Part shown: piece by piece, positions 1 through 5,821 of the stretch
How positions within the stretch are numbered: the stretch's first letter is position 1
How the letters are laid out: every line of letters begins with the position of its first letter
Source of the DNA: CAMCXT01 sp046302715
Lineage (GTDB): Bacteria > Bacteroidota > Bacteroidia > M30B66
Length of the DNA: 6,119 nucleotides
Direction: 5' to 3'
Assembly: GCA_046302715.1 (NCBI GenBank)
Contig: JBKCHQ010000186.1
Location: forward strand, 1 to 6,119
Notes under the pieces: model-generated
Seen by the model: the letters and a program-made list of their open reading frames with translations, nothing else
Told to the model about the DNA's origin: nothing
Databases searched by the model: none
Position numbers and translations under genes: made by a program

Positions 1-1
1 A

Positions 2-874
2 CTTGCAACAAAAGCGGATGCTTACAAAGACATTGTAAAAACAGGACGCACCCATTTTATGGACGCCACTCCATTAACCTTAGGTCAGGAATTTGGCGGT
101 TATGTGCAGCAGCTCGACAATTCAATGCGAGCCGTCAATAATGCCCTCGAAATGATTAAGGAACTCGCACTTGGCGGAACAGCTGTTGGTACAGGGTTGA
201 ATACCCCCAAAGGCTACGATGTGCTTGTAGCTAAAAAAATTGCGGAATCAACAGGCTATCCTTTCGTAACTGCACCTAATAAATTTGAGGCCTTAGCAGC
301 CCACGATGCGATGGTAGAGTTATCGGGAGCGTTGAAGCGTGCTGCTGTTTCGCTCATGAAAATTGCGAACGATATTCGCATGCTGAGCTCGGGACCGCGC
401 TCGGGAATAGGGGAAATCATTATTCCCGACAATGAGCCTGGTTCGTCCATTATGCCGGGTAAGGTAAATCCTACTCAGCCCGAAGCCATGACCATGGTGG
501 CAGCACAGGTAATGGGCAACGATGTGGCAGTTTCTGTGGGCGGAGCTAACGGACATTTCGAATTGAATGTATTTAAGCCACTTATTGCGGCTAATGTACT
601 GCAAAGTGCACGTTTAATAGGCGATGCTTGCGTATCGTTCACCGATAGATGTGCTGCCGGCATTGAACCCAATTTGCCTGTTATTAAGCAACATCTTGAG
701 AATTCGCTTATGTTGGTTACGGCGCTGAATACGCATATTGGCTATGAAAATGCAGCAAAAATTGCCAAAACAGCGCACAAGGAGGGGAAAACCCTCCGTC
801 AGGTTTCGATTGAACTAGGCCTGCTCACCGATGAGCAGTTTACGGCCTGGGTAGATCCGGCTAAAATGGTGTAA
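2..874 (+). CDS. fumC: Class II fumarate hydratase (fumarase C), 3' part
   Basis: This is the C-terminal part (290 residues visible; the family is about 465) of the iron-independent fumarase that interconverts fumarate and L-malate in the TCA cycle. The reading frame is open from base 2, so the ATG at 59 is internal. The GRTH segment supplies the His (codon 53-55) equivalent to E. coli FumC His188 and runs into DATPLTLGQE. The fumarate-lyase signature GSSIMPGKVNP at 440-472 carries the Ser, Lys (461-463) and Asn (467-469) equivalent to Ser318, Lys324 and Asn326. The C-terminal fumarase-specific domain follows, with TALNTHIGYENAA and AHKEGKTLR and ending in AKMV. That tail separates it from aspartase and argininosuccinate lyase. 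All visible active-site residues are intact. It is convergent with the next gene, and the attC-like palindrome starts about 10 bp after its stop. The N-terminus lies outside the window. Confidence 0.97.
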   Translation, partial: LATKADAYKDIVKTGRTHFMDATPLTLGQEFGGYVQQLDNSMRAVNNALEMIKELALGGTAVGTGLNTPKGYDVLVAKKIAESTGYPFVTAPNKFEALAAHDAMVELSGALKRAAVSLMKIANDIRMLSSGPRSGIGEIIIPDNEPGSSIMPGKVNPTQPEAMTMVAAQVMGNDVAVSVGGANGHFELNVFKPLIAANVLQSARLIGDACVSFTDRCAAGIEPNLPVIKQHLENSLMLVTALNTHIGYENAAKIAKTAHKEGKTLRQVSIELGLLTDEQFTAWVDPAKMV

Positions 875-883
875 TTAAATTGC

Positions 884-1000
884 GCTTAACGGATGGCAGC
901 TACCCGAATTGGCGGGACTTTTACAACAAAACTTAATTTGAAAAACCGACGTTAGATAGACCACTAAACCCCGCCTTTTGAACAGGCGCTGTTATCGGTC
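884..1000 (-). repeat. attC-like imperfect palindrome downstream of the hydrolase gene
   Basis: On the plus strand the order is GCTTAAC (884-890), a 20-nt arm, GGCGGG (911-916), a 53-nt centre, CCCGCC (970-975), a 15-nt arm and GTTATCGGTC (991-1000). The outer TAAC/GTTA and inner GGCGGG/CCCGCC pair. The arms differ by 5 nt, so the folded form would carry extrahelical bases, as attC sites do. The 117-bp length is within the attC size range known from integrons (roughly 57-141 bp). The L-box equivalents pair poorly. The segment lies between two convergent stop codons, so a bidirectional terminator role is an alternative, but no U-tract follows the stems. A short CCCG/CGGG hairpin (903-916) followed by ACTTTT could weakly terminate fumC. 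Confidence 0.55.
887..893 (+). repeat. Left copy of 7-bp direct repeat TAACGGA bounding the cassette
   Basis: TAACGGA occurs here and again at 2418-2424, exactly at the two proposed cassette junctions. On the minus strand both read TCCGTTA and contain the G|TT crossover trinucleotide. This fits recombination between two similar simple sites. It also fits a 7-bp target duplication, which is why a transposon origin is not excluded. Confidence 0.5.
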
Positions 1001-2420
1001 CGTGCTTCTCGTTTTTTCCTAGTCACTGTTTTATTGTTTGATGATTTTGTAGGAATAGAATCCCTTTTCCGTTTTTGCTCTTATAAAGTAAGTTCCATTC
1101 GAGTAATTTGAAAGATTAACCTGACTTTGAGTCGTTTGTTCAATTAACGTTCCTTGTAAGTCGTAAACTATTATATGCTCAATGGTTTGATTTGGTATTT
1201 CAATCTGAGCAAGCCCATTTGTTGGATTAGGATAAAGTGTAACAACATTATCAGGAATTGAATTTTCATTAAGTCCAACAGGGTAATTAATCAGGGTAGA
1301 AAGGAGCTGAATAGAAACTTGATAAGCCTGGGCAGGTAATTGATTAATAAGTACACAAATGATTATTCCTGTTGCTGGGTCATACATCATGGAAGAGCTA
1401 TAACCACCCCAGATAACCCCACCGTGTGTCCAAACAGTTCTGCCTAAAGCAGTATTCTGGCTAATACCCATACCGTAATTTCCTGACCCCACGAAGGTGG
1501 TCAGTTCATTAAATGAGTTTGGATTTAGAACCTGACCATTCATAAGTGCGTCGTACCATTGAGCCATTTCTCCAGATGTAGAGTACATTGCTCCTGCTGC
1601 CCATGCCGCACTGTTTGTTGAAGTCCTTGGTATGGAGTTATTATCTACACCATTCTGCCATGGGTGTGCAACAGGATTTATATTTGATTCATAAACGTCA
1701 AGGTAGGTGCTGTCAAGCTGAAGGGGTGTCAAAATACTATCTCGTAAAAGTTGGCTGTAACTCTGCCCTGTCGCACTCTCTGCAATCATGGCCGCAAGAA
1801 GATAATTCGTATTACAATAATGCCAACTTGTGCCTGCCGGAAATATTGGTGGTCCAGCCCATGTCATTAGTTCGCTGGCCGTAAATACCCTATTGGGATT
1901 TGTCAACATAGAATCAGCATACCCTGTAATGCTTGTAACATCATCTAGCCCAGTTGTGTGATTAAGGAGTTGTCTTATGGTGATGTTTGAATCAATGTTA
2001 TTAAATGTCGGGAGATATGGATGCAAAGAGTCATCAAGTTGGATGATATTATTTTCTGCCAATTTCAACAAAAGCACACCGGTAAACAATTTTGTATTAC
2101 TTGCTATTCCAAATAACATATCAGATGTGATGGGTGTGCCGGTGTGTGAAATTCCAGTCACACCTTTCCATGTTCCCATTCCAGGATAAATGACACTTGC
2201 AGAAATACCTTTGAGATTGCTTGCGATTCTAATGCTGTCAATTTTGTTTTGTAAGTCACTGACTAAAACAGGGTCAAAGGTCTGTGCTTTGCCAGATAAG
2301 CCAAAGGTTACAAGAGTTATGAGTATGATGAATGTTTTTTTCATATGTTTTTGTTGTGGTTATTAGATATTGAATACACATTATGGTTTAATATCGTTAG
2401 GTTTTTAGCATGACCGATAA
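890..2420 (-). mobile_element. Candidate solitary integron-type gene cassette (about 1531 bp)
   Basis: Seen: read on the minus strand, the block starts right after a G|TT junction (G at 2421) with TTATCGGTC, carries one ORF, and ends with an attC-like imperfect palindrome whose last box is G|TTAAGC (G at 890). The cassette's first bases, with the preceding G, form GTTATCGGTC. This is the exact reverse complement of GACCGATAAC (1000 to 991), the outer arm of the palindrome. Integron cassettes show this because both segments form the R'/R'' stem of one attC in the excised circle. The ORF points toward the attC, as in known cassettes, and its flanks are short. Against it: the R boxes match the classical RYYYAAC/GTTRRRY consensus only at the invariant AAC/GTT, no second attC is seen upstream, and no integrase is in the window. 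Inferred: a lone cassette at a secondary GTT site, or the remnant of an attC cluster without integrase. The alternative is a non-autonomous element with short inverted ends. Confidence 0.55.
1031..2344 (-). CDS. Secreted beta-lactamase-family serine hydrolase with T9SS sorting tail
   Basis: A 437-residue member of the class C beta-lactamase / DD-peptidase / esterase superfamily. It has a Sec signal peptide (MKK, hydrophobic core, cleavage likely after KAQ at about residue 21). The catalytic domain spans about 25-355: SxxK as SNTK (Ser82, Lys85), the family motif LLNHTTGL (126-133), YxN as YCN (Tyr176, Asn178) and an HGG triad at 307-309. A short linker leads to a T9SS type A sorting domain (about 364-437) with LYPNPTNG and a Y-rich end. 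This suggests export across the outer membrane. The substrate cannot be told: peptides, esters and beta-lactams are all hydrolysed by relatives, and most are not resistance enzymes. The ATG start is fixed by the signal peptide; the region before it is A-rich with no Shine-Dalgarno. No clear -7/-33 promoter is visible between the gene and the 5' cassette boundary, as is usual for cassette genes. It is the sole ORF of the candidate cassette. Confidence 0.9.
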   Translation of the reverse strand: MKKTFIILITLVTFGLSGKAQTFDPVLVSDLQNKIDSIRIASNLKGISASVIYPGMGTWKGVTGISHTGTPITSDMLFGIASNTKLFTGVLLLKLAENNIIQLDDSLHPYLPTFNNIDSNITIRQLLNHTTGLDDVTSITGYADSMLTNPNRVFTASELMTWAGPPIFPAGTSWHYCNTNYLLAAMIAESATGQSYSQLLRDSILTPLQLDSTYLDVYESNINPVAHPWQNGVDNNSIPRTSTNSAAWAAGAMYSTSGEMAQWYDALMNGQVLNPNSFNELTTFVGSGNYGMGISQNTALGRTVWTHGGVIWGGYSSSMMYDPATGIIICVLINQLPAQAYQVSIQLLSTLINYPVGLNENSIPDNVVTLYPNPTNGLAQIEIPNQTIEHIIVYDLQGTLIEQTTQSQVNLSNYSNGTYFIRAKTEKGFYSYKIIKQ

Positions 2421-2424
2421 CGGA
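2418..2424 (+). repeat. Right copy of direct repeat TAACGGA at the cassette 5' boundary
   Basis: Second copy of the 7-bp repeat at 887-893. It overlaps GACCGATAAC (2412-2421), the inverted partner of GTTATCGGTC at 991-1000. The similarity between the inverted partners extends outward as AGCA followed by one mismatch and a one-base gap. No palindromic partner arm (AACGGACTTATT-like) is present further right, so a preceding attC is not evident on this side. Confidence 0.5.
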
Positions 2425-2444
2425 CTTATTACCACCTCAAAATG

Positions 2445-2470
2445 AATATTCCCGCACAAGCGGGATTATT
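2445..2470 (-). terminator. Hairpin between the tRNA and the cassette, possible terminator
   Basis: AATATTCCCGC (2445-2455), a 4-nt ACAA loop and GCGGGATTATT (2460-2470) form an 11-bp stem with one mismatch. On the minus strand it is followed by CATTTTG, a weak U-tract. It would stop read-through from the tRNA side into the cassette gene. A purely structural role is equally possible. Confidence 0.45.
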
Positions 2471-2487
2471 AAAATGATCCCTTAATG

Positions 2488-2499
2488 GAGAGGCCTCTC
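2488..2499. repeat. 12-bp perfect palindrome GAGAGGCCTCTC
   Basis: A perfect self-complementary dodecamer with no loop, in the spacer between the cassette boundary and the tRNA. Ten bases further right is a small hairpin, TATTTC (2509-2514) pairing with GAAATA (2520-2525) around CGTGA. It could be a binding site for a dimeric regulator or chance; nothing around it shows a regulated gene. Confidence 0.35.
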
Positions 2500-2531
2500 A
2501 ACGAGTTTTATTTCCGTGAGAAATACGGCGA

Positions 2532-2596
2532 TTTTTCATTTTTTCAATGAATTCTCATCAGGCAAAGCCTGTAAGCATTTCTGATAAAATGAAAAA
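2532..2596. repeat. 11-bp AT-rich inverted repeat with nested hairpin
   Basis: TTTTTCATTTT (2532-2542) is the perfect complement of AAAATGAAAAA (2586-2596). Nested inside are ATCAG (2557-2561) with CTGAT (2581-2585), and the compact hairpin CAGGC-AAA-GCCTG (2559-2571), which shares bases with the former and so competes with it. The right arm abuts the tRNA terminator. It may be a second back-up terminator or a small structured transcript end. No function can be assigned. Confidence 0.35.
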
Positions 2597-2614
2597 CCGG
2601 GCCTGAGCCCGGTT
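2591..2614 (-). terminator. Rho-independent terminator of tRNA-Ser
   Basis: On the minus strand, 9 nt after the encoded CCA, AACCGGGC pairs perfectly with GCCCGGTT (8 bp; plus coordinates 2595-2602 and 2607-2614) around a TCAG tetraloop, followed directly by TTTC. The GC-rich stem with a T-run is a standard intrinsic terminator and ends the tRNA transcript. Confidence 0.82.
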
Positions 2615-2623
2615 AAATTCCGT

Positions 2624-2714
2624 TGGCGGAGAGTGAGGGATTCGAACCCTCGATACCCTTTTGAGGTATACACACTTTCCAGGCGTGCTCCTTCAACCAC
2701 TCGGACAACTCTCC
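2624..2714 (-). tRNA. tRNA-Ser, anticodon GGA
   Basis: A 91-nt class II tRNA including encoded CCA. The acceptor stem GGAGAGT (2714 to 2708) pairs with ACTCTCC (2634 to 2628), followed by discriminator G and CCA (2626 to 2624). The D-arm carries GAGTGGTTGAAGG. The anticodon stem CACGC/GTGTG encloses loop CTGGAAA, giving anticodon GGA, which reads UCC and UCU serine codons. The long variable arm (ATACC/GGTAT stem), typical of tRNA-Ser, precedes the T-arm GAGGG-TTCGAAT-CCCTC. All stems are intact. It has a candidate promoter just upstream and a terminator just downstream, so it is probably a single-gene unit. The cassette boundary is about 200 bp away and does not use the tRNA 3' end as an attachment site. 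Confidence 0.97.
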
Positions 2715-2724
2715 CAAAGGACGG

Positions 2725-2732
2725 CAAAAATA
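2725..2732 (-). promoter_or_regulatory. Candidate -7 promoter element of tRNA-Ser
   Basis: On the minus strand TATTTTTG fits the Bacteroidota sigma-A -7 consensus TAnnTTTG and ends 10 nt before the mature tRNA 5' end. The -33 TTG element is not clear. The same octamer precedes the Asp-box gene at 4503-4510. Confidence 0.45.
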
Positions 2733-2784
2733 GTATTTTTTTATTCGCCTTCGCAGTTTATTGGAGTTGTTCCGTTAGAGTTGA

Positions 2785-4482
2785 TTAGTGTATAAGCTGC
2801 ACAAGTCGAGTAGTTATACCCAAGGTATTTGAAATACGAAGCGTGTACATTCCGTTTTCAAATGTCGATAAATCCAAATTAATGGGGCCTTGGGAAGCAC
2901 CGACACGCAACAATACACGGCCTGTAAGATCGATCACCTCAATTACATTAGCTTGATGTAAATCCTTATAGGAAAGTGAAATCCATCCTGAGGTAGGATT
3001 AGGGTAAACTATCAGGCTTTGTTCCGTGCGGTTTTCAAAACCTAATAAACCAGCACAAAAACACTCTTCGCTATACAAGTCATTATCGGTTAAAGGATTT
3101 CCGTCATCGCATGGACCACCGGGATAAACACATGAGTTATCGTTAACATTTGCCTCTGGATTATAGGTACACGATGTTGGGTCGGTACAGCCAAAAATTT
3201 CAATCGCCGAAACATCTCGGTTTTTACTCCAGCTTACCAGCACGGTATCGCCGCTAGGGCCAGACAATACCGTTAAATCAGTGTAAACGTTAATTACTTG
3301 GTTGTAATTTGACCCTAAGCTCACCTTGTAATTTGGGCTCCAAGTGCTGCCGTTATCATCAGACCATGATAGATAGGTGTTATAGTGACATTGCTGATAA
3401 TCAGAAGTGTTGAATTCTCTAGAATCGGCCCAAGCGGCATAAAGTCGACCCGAAAGAGATTTGGCCAGTGCTGTATGGCAGTACAATAATGTACCGCCAC
3501 CTAAACCAGAAACGTGCAAATCCGTGGTGTCTGATATAACGTTTGTTGTCCAAGTGCTGCCAAAATCATTGCTGTAGGCATAATTCACCTGATCGAGCGT
3601 GCTTGCGGAATGCGTAAAACTCACCATAAGTTGTGTTCCGTCGATTTGCAACTGGGCATTCGTATTGGTATTGCCAGAACCTTGATTCGTAACCTGGGAG
3701 GGCGTCAAACTCCATGTTTCCCCTAAATCAGAGGAGCGGGCGACAACAAGATTAACTTTAAAAAATTGATCATCGGCAACAAGAACATAAAAGTTACCTT
3801 GTTCATCAATGGCACAATCGCCCACAAAGCTGTAATGATTTCCACTGTATGCGACGGCCATCGGGCTCCAGGTTTGTCCGCCATCGAGCGAACGACTAAA
3901 CCAGCTTTGATCCCAGCGGTCGCCGGCGTACTGTCGTGCCCATGCAGCGAGCAGCGTATCGCCCTTTGTTGCTAAACCCCACAAGTGGATGTTGTTATTG
4001 TCGTTATGGGTACTTAGAAAAACTGGATTTTCAAACGTATTGCCTCCGTCATTACTCACAACAAACTTGGTTTGTGGATTGGGAATATTAAAATACGAAT
4101 AGGCGATTCCCACTTTAATCTGGCTGCCCGAACGCCACACAGAAATAGTTGCATGTTGTGGTTGGCCCCCAGATATTGAAGTGTCATCGATGAGCACAGG
4201 TACTGACCAGTTGATGCCGTCATTGCTTTTTCGAAAACGAATTTTGTTCCCCCCATAATAAGCCTGATAAAAAGCTCCTTCGAATGAAGTAGTGTGGTCC
4301 ATGCCCGCCGCATAAACCCCTACACTTCCTTCAGATAGCGGAGTGTATTTTTCGTCGGAAGTATCCGTTATTCCCGTTGAATTAAGGTATAAAACACGAG
4401 ATGCAACGGTTGATTCTATCGTTTGCCCGATGAGTAGTTTAGCAAAAAGGAATAGTAAGGTAACAGGGAAAGATTTTTTCAT
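2785..4482 (-). CDS. Secreted Asp-box (BNR) beta-propeller protein with T9SS sorting tail
   Basis: 565 residues with an N-terminal signal peptide (MKKSFP, hydrophobic core, cleavage likely near LLIGQ at residue 20). Six Asp-box motifs (SxDxGxTW type) lie at about 86-92, 143-150, 198-205, 250-257, 304-311 and 374-381, a spacing of about 50-70 residues that indicates a six-bladed sialidase-like propeller. The sialidase FRIP arginine motif is not seen, so enzymatic sialidase activity is doubtful. A binding or glycan-related extracellular role is more likely, but unproven. A Cys-rich stretch follows (GCTDPTSCTYNP at 431-442, then CDDGN and ECFCAG up to 478), a linker type seen in Bacteroidota secreted proteins. 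The T9SS type A sorting domain (about 488-565) has VYPNPTSG and ENGMYTLRI. The ATG start is set by the signal peptide; no Shine-Dalgarno is present, and a candidate promoter lies 20-30 bp upstream. The gene is likely transcribed separately from spmAB behind it. Confidence 0.88.
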   Translation of the reverse strand: MKKSFPVTLLFLFAKLLIGQTIESTVASRVLYLNSTGITDTSDEKYTPLSEGSVGVYAAGMDHTTSFEGAFYQAYYGGNKIRFRKSNDGINWSVPVLIDDTSISGGQPQHATISVWRSGSQIKVGIAYSYFNIPNPQTKFVVSNDGGNTFENPVFLSTHNDNNNIHLWGLATKGDTLLAAWARQYAGDRWDQSWFSRSLDGGQTWSPMAVAYSGNHYSFVGDCAIDEQGNFYVLVADDQFFKVNLVVARSSDLGETWSLTPSQVTNQGSGNTNTNAQLQIDGTQLMVSFTHSASTLDQVNYAYSNDFGSTWTTNVISDTTDLHVSGLGGGTLLYCHTALAKSLSGRLYAAWADSREFNTSDYQQCHYNTYLSWSDDNGSTWSPNYKVSLGSNYNQVINVYTDLTVLSGPSGDTVLVSWSKNRDVSAIEIFGCTDPTSCTYNPEANVNDNSCVYPGGPCDDGNPLTDNDLYSEECFCAGLLGFENRTEQSLIVYPNPTSGWISLSYKDLHQANVIEVIDLTGRVLLRVGASQGPINLDLSTFENGMYTLRISNTLGITTRLVQLIH

Positions 4483-4502
4483 AGGATGTTCATTTAGTCC
4501 TG

Positions 4503-4510
4503 CAAAAATA
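4503..4510 (-). promoter_or_regulatory. Candidate -7 promoter element of the Asp-box protein gene
   Basis: Minus-strand TATTTTTG matches TAnnTTTG, with a T-rich tract (4533-4529) about 18 nt upstream in the -33 position. Transcription would start around 4497-4499, giving a leader of about 15 nt. The T-rich -33 candidate touches the palindrome at 4534-4549, so that palindrome could act as an operator. Confidence 0.45.
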
Positions 4511-4533
4511 ATGGCGACTTGTACTATGAAAAA

Positions 4534-4549
4534 TCACTAATATTAGTGA
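4534..4549 (-). terminator. 16-bp perfect palindrome after spmAB: terminator or operator
   Basis: TCACTAATATTAGTGA is fully self-complementary and begins on the base after the spmAB stop codon. On the minus strand it is followed by TTTTTC, so the transcript would end in an AT-rich hairpin with a U-tract. The stem is weak for a terminator, and a loop would cost 1-2 pairs. Its place beside the candidate -33 region of the next gene makes an operator reading equally possible. Confidence 0.5.
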
Positions 4550-5782
4550 CTAGGCATAAAAAATATACGCAAGTATTATAGATGCTACAAAGCCAAACAG
4601 GTCGGCAATTAAACCGGCTGAAACGGAGTAGCGCGTGTTTTTAATGCCCACAGAACCAAAGTATACCGCTAAAATATAAAAAGTGGTATCAGCACATCCT
4701 TGAAGCGTACTTGCCAATTTGCCTAAAAATGAATCCACCCCGTGGGTATTAAAAATTTCAAGCATCATCGCTCGTGCGCCCGGGCCGCTGAAAGGTTTCA
4801 TGAATGCCACAGGTAATGCCTCCACAAATGAAAGTGTGGTAACGCCCATAGCGGCCAGCGAAAAGCGCAATCCGTCAAAGAAGGCCTGCATAGCGCCGGA
4901 TGACCGAAAGACAGAAACAGCGGCAAGAATAGCAATCACATAAGGCAAAATGCTGATGGCAACGTTAAATCCTCCTTTTGCGCCTTCGATAAAGGCTTCG
5001 TAAACATTCACCTTTTTTAGCGATGCCAAAGCAATAAACCAGACAATAAAAGCCAGCAGAATAAAGTTTCCTCCGAAATCCGAAATGAGTTGAATGTGTT
5101 GCGGGTGAGTGATACAATAGGCCAGTAATCCGCCAATAAGCAAAATTAACGTTCCCAGATAAGCCACAATGGCTCGTTGAAAGAGATTAATGCGTTGCCG
5201 AATAGCTACATAAATAAGGGCGCCCATAGTGGAGCAAAACGTTGCAATGAGCATGGGAAGAAACACCGCCGTAGGATCTTTACTCATGGCTCCGCTTCGA
5301 TAGGCCAGAATGCTAACCGGAATAATGGTTAAGCCAGAGGCGTTTAGTACCAGAAACATAATTTGAGCATTGCTGGCGGTATCTTTTTGGTGATTCAATT
5401 CCTGCAAATGCTGCATGGCTTTTAGTCCAAGGGGTGTTGCCGCATTGTCGAGCCCCAGCATGTTGGCGCTGTAATTCATCATAATGGCTCCCGTTGCGGG
5501 ATGTCCTTTAGGAATTTCGGGAAAAATCTTTGAAAAAAGCGGGCTCACCCAACGCGATAGAATCTCAACTACGCCCCCTTTTTCGCCAATATTCATAATG
5601 CCCATCCAAAAAACCAAGGCCCCTACCAGTCCTAAAATCAATTCGAATGCATTTTTTAACGAATCGAAAAGCTCCTTTACAACGGTTTTAAAGATGAGAT
5701 AGTCGCCTAAAAACGCAAACTTTCCCAGAGCCGTTAAAAAACCAATAAAAATTAGAGCAATCCAGATTCGATTAAGCAGCAT
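4550..5782 (-). CDS. SpmA-SpmB fusion protein (nucleoside-recognition/Gate domain membrane protein)
   Basis: A 410-residue integral membrane protein with about nine or ten hydrophobic segments. The N-terminal half matches SpmA: WMGIMNIGEKGG (59-70), then PATGAIMMNYSANMLGLDNA and TPLG (to 119), with ASGLTIIP further on. The C-terminal half matches SpmB: GAKGGFNVAISILPY (267-281), KPFSGPGARAMM (329-340), LASTLQGCADTTFYI (356-370) and VYFGSVGIKNTRYS (373-386). SpmA and SpmB are separate proteins of about 180-200 residues each in Bacillus, where they are needed for spore core dehydration. Here they are one chain, in a presumably non-sporulating host, so the role is unknown; transport of a small solute through paired Gate domains is an inference. 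The ATG start gives a hydrophobic N-terminus directly; no Shine-Dalgarno. It lies 39 bp downstream of an M15 carboxypeptidase gene on the same strand, probably co-transcribed. Confidence 0.9.
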   Translation of the reverse strand: MLLNRIWIALIFIGFLTALGKFAFLGDYLIFKTVVKELFDSLKNAFELILGLVGALVFWMGIMNIGEKGGVVEILSRWVSPLFSKIFPEIPKGHPATGAIMMNYSANMLGLDNAATPLGLKAMQHLQELNHQKDTASNAQIMFLVLNASGLTIIPVSILAYRSGAMSKDPTAVFLPMLIATFCSTMGALIYVAIRQRINLFQRAIVAYLGTLILLIGGLLAYCITHPQHIQLISDFGGNFILLAFIVWFIALASLKKVNVYEAFIEGAKGGFNVAISILPYVIAILAAVSVFRSSGAMQAFFDGLRFSLAAMGVTTLSFVEALPVAFMKPFSGPGARAMMLEIFNTHGVDSFLGKLASTLQGCADTTFYILAVYFGSVGIKNTRYSVSAGLIADLFGFVASIILAYIFYA

Positions 5783-5821
5783 TGCTAGTATGTAAGTCGA
5801 TTAAATCTATTCTGACTGAGT

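Noticed and set aside
320..672. Minus-strand ORFs overlapping fumC
   Set aside because: They are shadows of a strongly conserved coding frame and show no family features.
59..874. Short fumarase starting at ATG 59
   Set aside because: The catalytic GRTH segment lies upstream in the same open frame; the ATG is an internal Met of FumC.
884..957. Alternative attC formed by GCTTAAC (884-890) and GTTAGAT (951-957)
   Set aside because: Both boxes fit the classical consensus better than the chosen pair, but the arms between them show almost no complementarity and the outer site would leave the 991-1000 / 2412-2421 complement unexplained.
991..2421. Insertion sequence or transposon with 10-bp terminal inverted repeats
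   Set aside because: No transposase is present and the cassette model explains the inverted bases, the palindrome and the gene orientation together; kept only as an alternative because of the 7-bp direct repeats.
2345..2623. tRNA-Ser as an attachment site for a genomic island
   Set aside because: No repeat of the tRNA 3' end is seen in the window and the cassette boundary lies about 200 bp away.
2536..2727. 63-codon minus-strand ORF
   Set aside because: It runs through the whole tRNA-Ser gene and its terminator, and its protein resembles no family; a chance frame over an RNA gene.
2785..4482. Annotation as a true sialidase
   Set aside because: Asp-boxes alone are structural repeats shared by many propellers; the FRIP motif and a clear catalytic set are not seen.
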